The notes beneath the pieces were generated by a model. That model worked only from the letters and a program-made list of their open reading frames with translations. It made no database searches and was not told the origin of the DNA. 64,000 nucleotides of DNA, taken from the NCBI GenBank assembly GCA_009193035.1, contig SWDT01000257.1:186001-250000 (forward strand), written 5' to 3'. Origin of the DNA: Halicephalobus mephisto (Eukaryota; Nematoda; Chromadorea; Rhabditida; Panagrolaimidae). A program made the position numbers and the translations under genes. Positions 45,969-56,583 of the stretch are shown piece by piece. Each line of letters begins with the position of its first letter. Position 1 is the stretch's first letter.

Positions 45969-48900
45969 ATCGGCAATGTTTATAAATACCCGTAGAAATT
46001 ATGACCGGCAAAAATCAAATTTGTTAATTGTTGAATTTTAGGTTATCGAAAAACGGCAAAAAGCCGTCTAAAGTGACAACAGCTGAAAAAAAATTTTAAA
46101 ATAAAAAAAAAACGAAAAACAAGTCGAATGAAAAATTTTATCAAAGATGTTTGTCAAATTTTTAACGAATGCAAAAAACACGTGAGAAAATTTTGAATAA
46201 AAAAATTTTTCGCGGGTGTTTTTAAATTACATAATCAAAACTGATAATTATCGATATGCGGATTAAGGTTGAAAAAGTCAAAGAATTAAAAAAGACAAAA
46301 ATATAAATTTATTAATAGTCGTAAGTACACCAAGGAGCGCTTCCAGTCGGGACCGGCCGCGAGATAATTCGATTGGAAGCACATGGGACTAATCCATAGT
46401 TGATAGAAAAAAATACTAGTTTAAAAATAACAAAAATTACTAATTTAAAAATAAAAGTTTAAAAAAATATTAAATTAAAAATAAAAAATGACAAAAATTA
46501 CTAATTTAAAAATAAAAATTTAAAAAAATATTAAATTAAAAATAAAAAATAACAAAAATTACTGATTTAAAAATAAAAAATAAAAAAAAGGAAAATATTA
46601 AATTAAAAATAACAAAAATTACTAATTTAAAAATAAAAATAAAAAAGTATTAAATTAAAAATAAAAAAATATTAATTTAAAAATAAAAATTTAAAAAACA
46701 TTAATTTGAAAAAAAAATATTAAATTAAAAATAAAAAGTAAAAAATTACTAATTTAAAATAAAAAAATTTATAAACTAATTTCGAATAAAAATTTCAAAG
46801 AAAATCTAAAAATTTTCATCAAAATTTAAATAAGATCCTGGAACGCTTCAGAATCCTCTAAAATGTCTGAAATAGAATCTTAATAAAAATATTAAACATA
46901 AAAAATCAAAGTTTTTAACGAAATGGTCCCGACGCGAATTTTTGGAAGTTTTTAGAAACCAAAATATCCTAAAATTTCGACTTTAAATGATGATTGTTTT
47001 GTGATTTTTTACGATTTCAAGATCAATCGTAAGTTAAAAAGTGAAAAATAATTGCTTTTTTACGAACTAGTCCTGACACGAATTTTTAGAAACTAAAGAA
47101 GTTGAGAACTTCCGATTCGCGAAACGATTTTGGAATTTTTTAAGAATATATTTTTAGATAGAACTGAAATTTTTAGATTACTGTATAGAGAGCGATTAAT
47201 TTGTTATCTACTTTTTAGAGTTAGTTTTCATATATGAAACTGAATAAAAATCCTAACATGCAGATATCTTCATTAAAAATTTAATTTTCAAAATATTTTT
47301 CATAAATTAACTTAGGACTTCTTAAATTACAGTACACAAGGTTATTAACCCATTATCTACGTTTTAGGATTGATTTCCATATATGAAACTCTGAATGAAA
47401 ATTCTAAAACTCAATATGAAGATATTTTCATTAAAAATTTAATTTTCAAAATATTTTTCATAAATCAACTTTGAACTTCTTAAATTACGGTATACAGAGT
47501 GATTAACCCATTATCTACATTTTAGGATTGATTTCCATATATGAAAGTATATCCTAAAAGTAAGAACTAACATTGAAGTACTTCGTAAAAAACTAGTTTT
47601 TTTATTATTTTTTACATAATCGATTAAAGTGCAGAAAACTGCTGGCCAGATACTAAAAACTTAAAATTGATTCCGGTGAGTCAAGTTTGTTCTTGGCCAG
47701 TGTTTTTCGGGAAAAAGTGACATATCAGAGTGCAGAACTCGAGATCCCCAGCAGAAGCAGCTGCACGTGCCGGAAGCGACTTACTCGCTCTCAAAGCGAG
47801 AAAAACATTGTTTCCAAGCACTGTTCAGCCGCTTAGTTATCATTATATCGACTTTTTTAAATATATAAAAAAATTAAAAAAAAATTAAGAAAAATAAAAA
47901 TAAAAAAATAAAAAATAAAAATTAAAAAAATAAAAAAGTAAAAAAAATTTAAATTAAAAAAGTTTTTTTAAATATAAATTTTTAAAAATATAAAAATATA
48001 AACATTTTTAAAATTTTAAAAGTTGGAGTTTTCAAAAAATTTTTAAATTAAAAAACGAAAAAGAAAGAAATATAAAAAACTGATTTTTTTCAGTCGTAAA
48101 AAAAGAAAATTAATCATTGTTAAAAATACGGGAATTTTTTGAATAAAAAAATTCAGTGGACGCTTCTAGAATCTCATAAAAATTTCAAAAACCATCGAAA
48201 ATTGAATATTTTTAAAAATAGAAAATTTAAAAATTATAAAAAATTGAATATTTTTAAAAATAAAAGAATTTCCAAAATTATAAAAAAATTGAATATTTTT
48301 AAAACTAGAAAATTTTGAAAATTATAAAAGTTATAAAATTTTTTTTATTTTTTGTTAAAATTTTGAAATTTCGGAGAATCTAGAAAAAAATTCTGAAAGT
48401 TTCTAAAATATCATAAAAGTTTTTAAAAACTTTAAAATTTCTAAAAATCACTGAAAATTGAATATTTTTAAATTTTCCAAAAATCCGTTTCGAGACAATT
48501 TTGTAAAATATTCGTTTTTAAATTTTACAATAATAATCAGAAAATTCGTTTCGAGACGATTCCGTGACTAAATTCATTCTTAATTAATGTAATAATGACT
48601 AAAAAGTTTTTGAAAGTCGTATTGAGATACTTTCGTGACAAAAAAGTCCATTTTTGAATAACATAATAGTATAAATAGGAAGTTTTAAAAATTCGTGTCG
48701 AGACAACTTTGTAAAAAAATTCAATTTTAACTTTTTAGCACTGTTACTAACTAGTTCTAAACTTTCGTGTCGAGACAATTTCGCGAATATTTTTATTTTT
48801 AAATTTCTTAATAAATACAACTAATTAGTTCTAAACTTTCGCGTTGAGACAATTGTAAAAAAATCAATTTTTAATTTTTTTTTAAATTTCTTAATAAATA

Positions 48901-50165
48901 TAACTAATTAGTTCTAAACTTTCGCGTTGAGACAATTGTAAAAAAATCAATTTTTAATTTTTTTTAATTTAAAAACTCGCGTTGGGACAACTTTGTAAAA
49001 AAATTCAATTTTAACTTTTTAGTACTGTTATTAACTAGTTCTAAACTTTCGTGTCGAGACAATTTCGCGAAAATTTTTATTTTTAAATTTCTTAACAAAT
49101 ATACCTAATTAGTTCTAAACTTTCGCGTTGAGACCATTTCGTGACGGAAAACTTATGCTGAACTTTTTTGTGAAAATATAACGGAGAATATTTAGTGAAA
49201 AGAAACATATAGGGGTGTTCGCACATTCGGGGCCAGCCTACTGGAAGAAATGCGCGAGCTCATCCTGTTCGGTCTAGATCCCACTGTTTACTGATGAGAA
49301 AGAGCAAAATCCTATACATTCATCTTTGCGCACTCATCAACCAGCACGATTTCGCGATCTCATCAGTATTAGTCAGAAGCAAAATGACTGTTTTGTCATA
49401 TAAAACACGAATTGATCGAAATTGTTTGATTTTAAAAAATTACGCAATCATGCATAAATTCCAAAAATTGCGCGAAATTCAAAACCAAAGTTCATTTTTC
49501 CGTAAAAAAACTTAATTGTTTTGGTAGTTAGTTTGAAAAAATCGAAGTAAGTTTGGTCTGAAAAAACTTCAATGGCCCAAGGTTGGTTGCGGAGAGTCTC
49601 GATGGTCCCCGATACAATCACTGACAGGAAATAAAAAACGCGAGTATGTCCAGCTGTCTGGAAAGAAGCTCCGTTTACATTTTGTTTCAACTTGTTAGTT
49701 TTTCAGCTTTTTCAAAATTTAGACCATTGATGTTACACTAAATCCATGAATTCCGGAAAGTGAGAGAAATTCCAGTCAAAGTACAAATTTCCGAAATTTT
49801 TCTAATCATAAAATAATAAAAATATTATTATTAATTCTAATTAAGTAAAAATTGATATATGAAAATAAAAATTAAAGATGCAAAAAAAGCAAAAATTCGA
49901 TATATGAAGTAATTGCAAAAAGTTAATTTTTCTTTGTCCTCTGGTCCCGCCGCGAAAGAAACCGTCAGAAAAGAAAAAACTGGCAAACTGATTTCGAAAT
50001 TTTTTTTTCATTTTTAAATCCAGTTATCCTAATCTCGTGGGATTTCCGTGATTTTTTAAATTTTCACCGAGGAATTTTTTCAAAGACAATATTCTTCATA
50101 ATTGCGAATTAGGAATATATGGATTTAATTCTAATTTTTAATTTTTCAATTTTTAGGCCAACTCG
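45969..50165. other. 4.2-kb repeat-rich region with four GC-rich islands
   Basis: Mostly A/T arrays (46420-46800 and 47860-48480), family B repeats (46920-47570) and GTGTCGAGACAA tandem units (48490-49150). Four isolated balanced-composition islands stand out: 46325-46405, 47640-47850, 49195-49330 and 49535-49690. Each has short open stretches with splice-like borders on one or both strands (e.g. plus HVPEATYSLSKREKHCFQAL near 47760; minus QTAGHTRVFYFLSVIVSG near 49650). I could not join them into a single phase-consistent gene. They are candidates for exons of an undetected gene or for non-coding RNAs. Confidence 0.4.
48490..49150. repeat. GTGTCGAGACAA tandem repeats
   Basis: About eight diverged ~60-120-bp units with AACTTTCG(T/C)GT(C/T)GAGACAA, TTTCGTGA/TTGTAAAAAAAT and ACTAATTAGTTCTAAACTTTC. 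The GTGTCGAGACC-type core also appears singly in other introns and is characteristic of rhabditid dispersed repeats. Confidence 0.75.
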
Positions 50166-50589
50166 ATGGATCAAGTGGATATGGCTTCAACAAGAAGAAA
50201 ATCTCTTGGTAACAACCATCTGATTCCCAGCAGGGCAATTTGAATGTTCATGAAATATTACGGTAAAAATCCGATGGAAAAGATTATTTTTGTTAGTAAT
50301 TTTTATTACTTTTTAATTTTTTATATTAAAGTATCTCCAAAATTGTCCGGTATTATTCCAGATGTGAGAAAATTTGAGATTTCTAGAATAGTATATCTGC
50401 CGACGAAATTTGAACTTTTCAGGCCTGATTGTGACTTCTGATGACGAATTCCATATATCAAAACCGCCCTTTATATCTAAAGCAAGTTACTTTATTTATT
50501 CATTACCCTATGACGACATTATTATTGATATCCTTGAAATCCTAAGAAATATGAATTATCATCCTTATGTCGGTAATTTCGGGAATTAA
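50166..50589 (+). CDS. Small two-exon protein, unrecognised
   Basis: 69 residues from exons 50166-50208 and 50423-50589. The short first exon (MDQVDMASTRRKSL) ends at G|GTAAC, and an ACTTTTCAG acceptor opens the second exon in the right phase. The joined frame then runs 55 codons to TAA (IVTSDDEFHISKPPF, SYFIYSLPYDDIIIDILEIL, NYHPYVGNFGN). Each exon alone is too short to look like a gene. TTTTTAG lies 9 bases before the ATG, suggesting trans-splicing. There is a basic head, an acidic/aromatic body, and no signal peptide or membrane segment. No family is recognised; part of the second exon overlaps a CATATATCA word. Confidence 0.5.
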
Positions 50590-51020
50590 TTCTAAATTCC
50601 TCTAGAAAGTAGATTTTTACGATGTTTACAATATTGTTTATTCAATTATTTCAGCCTCAATATACTTACAAAAACTAAACAGATTCTGAAGGAGTTTCTA
50701 ATTTCTAAATTTCGAAAAATATCTTTATATTGATTGTTTATTATTCAAAATGTTTTTATTAGTAAATTTATTTTATATTTTTGTTTTGTGATGAAATGAT
50801 AGTCATCAAATTATAAGCATTAAGGAAATCGCTTATTTGTGACGAGTTTGTGGCAGAAGTCAATCTATTGTGTCCGTAGCAGCTTGTTTTTTCTTGAAAA
50901 AACACACACACATATTCTGTCCCAGCAGGTTTGCATGTTGCTGCACTATTTATAACCCGTGTTTGTTTCATTTTTTATTGAAATATTTGGGAAGATTTTT
51001 CCTTCCGAAATTCCCCAAAA

Positions 51021-52549
51021 ATGAGTTGCTGTTGTTGTTCTGGAGTTCTCATCGCTGGAGCTGTCTTTGTGGCTATTCTTGCTAAATTTTATTTTGGTAA
51101 AAAGCAAAATGAGAAGCCTAAGCTGAAGAAGGAGGATTACGAGAGGGACATAGTTTATCTTTTCCAGTTCAAGCGAATTGAAGGATTGCCGAATATTTGT
51201 CCTTACTGTATGAAAATCGAAACATTTTTGAGAGTTCACAAGATCCAATATGAGGTTTGATTTTAAATCTAAAAAAATTAATACAGTTAACTTGAATATA
51301 AGATATCCCCGCTATAAAATATCTCTTCTTATAGCATATAGTCTGAGTGAGTGAATTTAGTTAATCGACCTTTAACTTTATCTCCGCTATGACATATCCT
51401 TTGTTATAACATACGTTTTGGTGGTCCCAAAGGGTTATTTCATATCCAAGTTCGACTGTATATGAATATTTTTGAAAATTTGAATTCCCGCGAAAAGAAA
51501 GAGATATTTATTACAAAAAAAAAATAGCAAATCTGACAACCTATTAAGAAACCGACTCCTCTTTTACCTAAAAATCCTAAAATTTTTAATTTCTCAATAA
51601 CATGATAATTTTAGGTTATTGAGAACAATTTCCAAAGAAGCCAGAAAGGACTTTTGCCGTTCATTGAGCTGAATGGAGAGCAGATTGCGGATTCAGAATT
51701 CATCATCGAGCATCTTTCCAAGCACTTCAACATCAAAGAGAACGCTCCAAAAGAAGTTTCAGCTGCCGGAAGAGCTGTTTCTCGCATGTTCGATACAGAA
51801 GTCTCCAAGTAAGTTACTATTACTACTCTGGGGTTTAGTTGTGATTTTAGGAGATTTATTAGTAATTTGATATCCAAATTAATCTTGAAGGATAGATAAG
51901 TGGTTATGTATTCTATATATCGTAATCCAGAAATTTTAAACATATTTGGATAAGACGTAGTTTCAAAGAGTAATTTAGAAGTTGTCGCGCAGAACCAAAA
52001 TTCCGGGCTATTTTTTTAAACTTCTAGAAATTCTTGAGACCATTTTGTGAAAAATTGAGATATGATTTTTAATAATGTAGTTAATTTATATTTTACAGAA
52101 TCCATCTGGCGTTTAAAAGAGAGGCAAACGAATTTATAAAACTTTTCTTGGCCCGTATCCCTGGATTTCTGATTCCTCTCGTCATTCCAATTGCGAAATG
52201 GTTTATGAAAAAGAAACTCGGGCCTTATGGTGATTTTTCTGATGCTGAATTGAAGCAACTTTACCGTAGAAACCTCCAAGCTACGAGCGACCTCCTTGGA
52301 GACAAGAAGTTCTTCGGTGGAAATGAACCTATTTCGGTAAGTAATGTACTACTAATTTTTGTGATCTTGTTAAATTTATTCTAGGCTGATTTTTCTATCT
52401 TTGGTCAGTTGACTAACGTTTATTATTTCCCCTGCCCTGCTGATATCAAATCCATCATTGATGAATTTCCGAACTTGAAGAGGCTGATGAATACTGTCAT
52501 TCGTGAATACTACGCGGAATTTGATATTGCCAAACGCTTGGTGGACTAA
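51021..52549 (+). CDS. CDR/FAX-family glutathione-S-transferase-like protein
   Basis: 276 residues in four exons: 51021-51254, 51615-51808, 52099-52336 and 52385-52549. It belongs to the group of failed-axon-connections (FAX) and C. elegans CDR (cadmium-responsive) proteins. An N-terminal cysteine cluster and membrane anchor ([20 protein letters not shown]) is followed by a thioredoxin-like half ([49 protein letters not shown]) and a helical GST C-terminal half ([37 protein letters not shown]). CDR members are associated with lysosomes and stress in C. elegans; the role here is inferred. Intron 1 holds a TIR element (51284-51458) and a reversed family A repeat. Confidence 0.88.
51284..51458. 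mobile_element. Short MITE with CAGTCGAACTTGGATAT ends
   Basis: 175 bp in intron 1 of the CDR/FAX-type gene. Ends CAGTTAACTTGAATATAAG (left) and the complement of CAGTCGAACTTGGATATGA (right) are flanked by TA on both sides. The termini match the element at 21772-22186, but the internal tandem repeat is absent. Confidence 0.8.
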
Positions 52550-52721
52550 CCTTATTCTTGTCAGTGTGTAGGATGTGCTACGAAATAACTGTGATTTCCT
52601 CTGAAATGTTTATTTTTCGCCTTTGATCGAATCATGTCTTACTGGTTAACAATAATAAATATTATTTTTTGGATTTTTGTTTTTCGATTTTTGAGAATTT
52701 TTTTCTTGGAATTAATTCAGC

Positions 52722-53545
52722 CTAAAAAGGGATCAGGAGAGATTCTAAAGACAGACTGCACCGTGTAACCATTCCCTCATGGGCGGCAACATATTTCATA
52801 CTAGGTAGCAAAACACCAAATGCCTGAACTTAAAAAATTAATTGAATGAATATTTTGCTATAATTATTTGTAAATACAGTTTTTCTTCAGATTTCGATAT
52901 TCTAAAGATGACTTAGATAAACTGGATATAAATTGCGTCAAAACATTTCGTTCTTGGAAACATCAAAAAATCAATTAATTTATAAAAATTTAGTACCGCG
53001 TCTTAATTGTTTTCAAAAATAGAAGATTGGTTGAAAAAATAATTATCAAAATAACTGTCTCCGAGAAAAAATTTCTTAATTTTACTTACTGATCGAAGCA
53101 TTACAGAATTGTGTCTTATTTTCATTTAAATGTATTAAATCAGTACAGAAGAATATTTCTTTGTAAAAAATTTATTTGACCTTAACAAATGATGACAATT
53201 CTAGTAGGAAGAATGATGAACAAGACTTCTGAATCCTGCATTGACTGCTTCCGATGTCGGTAACGTGAAAAACTACTACAGAATGTGAAAACATCATTAA
53301 ACACTGAATTTTTAGTGTCACAATTTTGATCACGCACAAAAAGTACCACAATGTAAAATTATTTAAAAGCAACTTATTACGAAGTGCATAAATTCCTAGC
53401 TTTCTTCATAATGAACGATGTATTATTAGCTTTTCGTTTGATTGTAGTTGTTTTTAATATATCCGAAAATTTGCATTTCCCACTATGCAGAAAATAAAAC
53501 GACATCGTTTGATAATTTTGATGCTATTGGCTAAATCAGCACACA
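52722..53545 (-). other. Isolated minus-strand exon-like fragments
   Basis: Three open segments have an acceptor and then a stop. At 52722-52823, TTCAG leads into AFGVLLPSMKYVAAHEGMVT... then TAG. At 53201-53272, GTAG leads into FFTLPTSEAVNAGFRSLVHH... then TAG. At 53454-53545 is the last exon of the membrane-protein fragment listed next. Their protein-like composition contrasts with the surrounding A/T-rich DNA. I cannot join them into one gene; they may be alternative or relic 3' exons. Confidence 0.3.
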
Positions 53546-53804
53546 CTGAAAACTACAGTAATAGAAAAAAAGCATTTGAATAATACTTACTCTCTAATGG
53601 AGGAGAATGTATAAATAAGGTACTTAAATCAGATAGAATATCAAAGAATAAATAAAATATCTCTAGTGAGATTAGTTCCACATTGCACATTATTATATTG
53701 AAATAACTGTAATAAGTAGCTAGGATCAGTGACTGCAACATAATCTTCTGTCCATAAATAGATCTTGCAAATGTAATGAGTAATAGGTAAGCCGGCATCA
53801 GGAA
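53454..53804 (-). CDS. Partial membrane protein, weakly TMEM33-like
   Basis: Two exons (53591-53804 and 53454-53545) join in phase 1 and end in TAA. They encode about 101 residues: FLMPAYLLLITFARSIYGQK, MLQSLILATYYSYFNIIMC, ELISLEIFYLFFDILSDLST and a basic tail. The FLMPA...LLQ..I...Y arrangement recalls the C-terminal part of TMEM33/Kr-h2 ER membrane proteins, but the similarity is weak. No upstream exon joins in frame: a GC-balanced open stretch at about 53860-53990 (LDINPLHICPGYLVLHSVSP) and one near 54065-54110 (IRVSAVTDGLEENMHLFF) look coding but break the frame at the junctions. Probably an incomplete or decayed gene. Confidence 0.4.
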
Positions 53805-54224
53805 CTGAAAGTTAACATAAATTGCTGCAGTTGTTTAAAAACTCCATACCAATTTATTGGGCTGGACAATGAATAATTGAAAAAAGACAGTATGGAATCA
53901 CTTAAGTCCTCACTTTGAGGAACGGTCGGAGAGACACTGTGAAGAACTAAATATCCAGGACAAATATGTAAAGGGTTGATATCCAGCTGTTACTTAAAAA
54001 TAAAAATATTTGAAGTAAGAGAATTGTAATACCTACTGAAAAAACAAATGCATATTTTCTTCAAGACCGTCTGTGACAGCAGATACTCGAATAGCTGTAA
54101 TATATTTAGTTATTTCCAGATACTTCTAAGTTTTCTCCTTGACAACTGCTACAGATTTAGATTTATTTCTTCCTATTTGTCCTTAAACATTAAAAACAAG
54201 TTTAAATAATGATTAACTTCTAGC

Positions 54225-54702
54225 TTACTCCCTGTTAAAAATGAGATATAAGGCTTCTTCATCAACCCGCATCTCATCATTTAGAAATACTTTAAGTGCA
54301 TCTTCAAATGTTCCAGGAAAGGGAATTCCAACTCTTTTACAGCACTGAGTTACATCAGGAGCGCAATTTTTGAAAGCCTGAAAATATATCTATTAATTAG
54401 ATATGAAATAATAGTATTATTACTCTAATTATCTTCAATGAGTCAATTATAGGCATCTGCTGAAAAATTCGTAACGCTTTCAAACGGTTAATCTTGTAAT
54501 AACAATGGAGGAACGCTTGAAGTATTTTGACCATAAACAGAGACGAATGATTGGTCTCTTTATTATATACTTCTTTATCCAGGAGATTCTGGCAAAAATT
54601 CTTACAAACTGCCATAAGAGTGGACGAATCCTCTTCTTGAATTGTGAGCAAACCACAAAACCATTCTTTGACGGGACATTTTAGAGAAAGTATGCTGATC
54701 AT
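54225..54702 (-). CDS. Helical protein fragment, unrecognised
   Basis: Two exons (54424-54702 and 54225-54377) around a 46-bp intron (GTAATA...TTTTCAG) give 143 residues. A start at the ATG of MISILSLKCPVKEWF is possible, but the frame is open slightly upstream and an earlier exon may exist. Content: leucine/cysteine-rich helices (LMAVCKNFCQNLLDKEVYN, MVKILQAFLHCYYKINRLKA) and a C-terminal FPGTFEDALKVFLNDEMRVD. No family recognised. It lies among other minus-strand fragments. Confidence 0.45.
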
Positions 54703-55138
54703 CTCAATAACCTGAGTCGTTTTTAACTAGCAATATCTGTTGTTGTCAGTTTATGATGATCAAATATTATCTGAATAACATTAGCCTAGAACTACTTTAA
54801 CTAAACTAGTTAAAAACAATTTTTTTCTATTAAATTGAACTCTAAGATTGGTTCCACTTTACCAATAGAACATGTCACTGCTTTTCCAAAGGCCAATCAT
54901 TTCTCATCAATTTTACTTTTACATGTTCATAATGTCATTAGATCGAGAGTCAACGTTGTATTTTTTCATTGCAATAATAATATGTCTTCCATCAATAATT
55001 TTATATCTTTCTTTTCCGCTGTTATCTAAATGAGAAAATTAAATTTTCCAAAAGAAACAAATTACCCAATGTTTTGTAACCAATCAGTAACGTTCTGTCA
55101 AGATCCCAACATTTAGCAATCATAATTTCAAAAAACCA

Positions 55139-55318
55139 TTAGATGTGTAATTCGTCAATGGTGCAAAGTGATTCATCGGCCACGTAGGATTTAAATTTTT
55201 TTTGATAAACTTCTGTTGCAGACAGAGAATACCAATCAAGACTACATGGATTTCTCACCTGCTGCAGCTCTTATACAAACGGAACAAAAACAGTTGTCAG
55301 CCAAATTCTTGTTGCAGT
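55139..55318 (-). other. Two-exon 3' gene fragment, cysteine-rich
   Basis: Exons 55259-55318 and 55139-55212 with a 46-bp intron (GTGAGA...CAACAG) join in phase and read CNKNLADNCFCSVCIRAAAE, then VYQKKFKSYVADESLCTIDE and a TAA. The clustered cysteines (C-x8-C-x-C-x2-C) could bind metal. No upstream exon or start was found. The plus strand also has an open frame here, so the strand is likely but not certain. Confidence 0.35.
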
Positions 55319-55624
55319 CTCACAAATAAAATTAATTCCTCCAGTCTTATTACTCCAATTGAATAATTGTAATTCAAATAAATCCTACTCTATGATCAAT
55401 ATTTAAGGTTTTATTTTACTTAGACAAATGGCCATTAGAGAGGTTTAAATCACTGTGGTACAATTAATTTTTCATTTTAGGTTGTCCTGAATTTCTTATC
55501 GCAATGATGGTGATGCCATGTTTGGCGTAGTAAGTCATAAAATTTCCAAATCAACTATTTTAGATCTTCACGGTATGCTTTTCAATTAACTATGGGGACA
55601 AATTAAGAAGTTTCAATCTATCAG

Positions 55625-55790
55625 AAGGTATCTATATTTGTACTATCATATTGCGTTCATTGTACCTAACAAAAAATACAAAGAGTCTGCTGCAGATCAT
55701 TATGAAAAGCTCCAGAAGAAACTCCCGAACTTTTACTACTACCTCAACACTATGTTTGGTAAGAAATCAGTGTATTTTCCAGAAGGCTAG
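55625..55790 (+). other. Orphan 3' exon-like segment
   Basis: After a TATCAG acceptor, an open frame reads YLYLYYHIAFIVPNKKYKES, AADHYEKLQKKLPNFYYYLN, then FGKKSVYFPEG and TAG. It is a hydrophobic segment followed by a charged amphipathic tail. An upstream exon-like piece (about 55493-55542, CPEFLIAMMVMPCLAY with a GTAAGT donor) does not join it in frame. Family unknown. Confidence 0.3.
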
Positions 55791-56583
55791 TCAGATCACA
55801 AAGAATTTGGATATGAATATTATATTCTCCTTGGGTTCTGATAATCACATTTGGTAGTATAAGCTTTATTTGAACCTGATGGATTAATTGAGATAGTATT
55901 CATCGACGCAACTAGTGTAGTTGATTTTTATATTGTTTTTGAATAAATATGAAAATAGGACGATTTCAAAGTACATGTAAATATATTTTTCTTCAAAAAA
56001 CTTTTTTAAAAATTTAAGTGGTGTTAATTGGCAATAACTTTGATTTGAGATTTATCCAGAACTCATTTGCTGATGCACTTTAACAAGAGCTTTATCTTGT
56101 AACAAATTTTTTTTGAGAACCTTGTTAAATAACTGAACTTTATTTGAATGTTTCACAGAAAGTAAGTATTTTGATATGTGAACAAAAATATTTGGAACAA
56201 GATAATTAGATCTGTAAACTTCAAAACGCAAATTAAAGTTTGAGGTTAATCTTGCCGAATTCAGTTCAAATGATAATTCACTGATCTGTGTTTGATTTTG
56301 TTTCCTTTAATTTTTCTTTTCATTTTTTTAAAGTTATTTTCATGAACTTTAATTTTAATAACTTGAATCTCTGAGATTTAATCTTGAAAAGAATAATCAA
56401 TAAATGCAGTTTAGAGTACAATCTCTAAGTTTTGGATAGAGTGATGATGCACGGACAGAATCAAATGAGGTGATAAGACATGGAAAACCGTCCAATAGAA
56501 TTGAGCAATTATTATCATTGGTAAACAGTCTTTATTGATATTTAATAAGAAAATCATTAATTATTGGTTTTTACTTCAGCAAA
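55791..56583. promoter_or_regulatory. Upstream region of the Hsp70-like gene
   Basis: About 790 bp without a supported gene and without the dispersed repeats typical of the left part. TTTTTACTTCAG (56569-56580) lies just before the Hsp70-like ATG. Confidence 0.45.

Noticed and set aside
54835..55029. 64-codon plus-strand frame
   Set aside because: No acceptor, donor or family similarity; composition matches the surrounding non-coding DNA.
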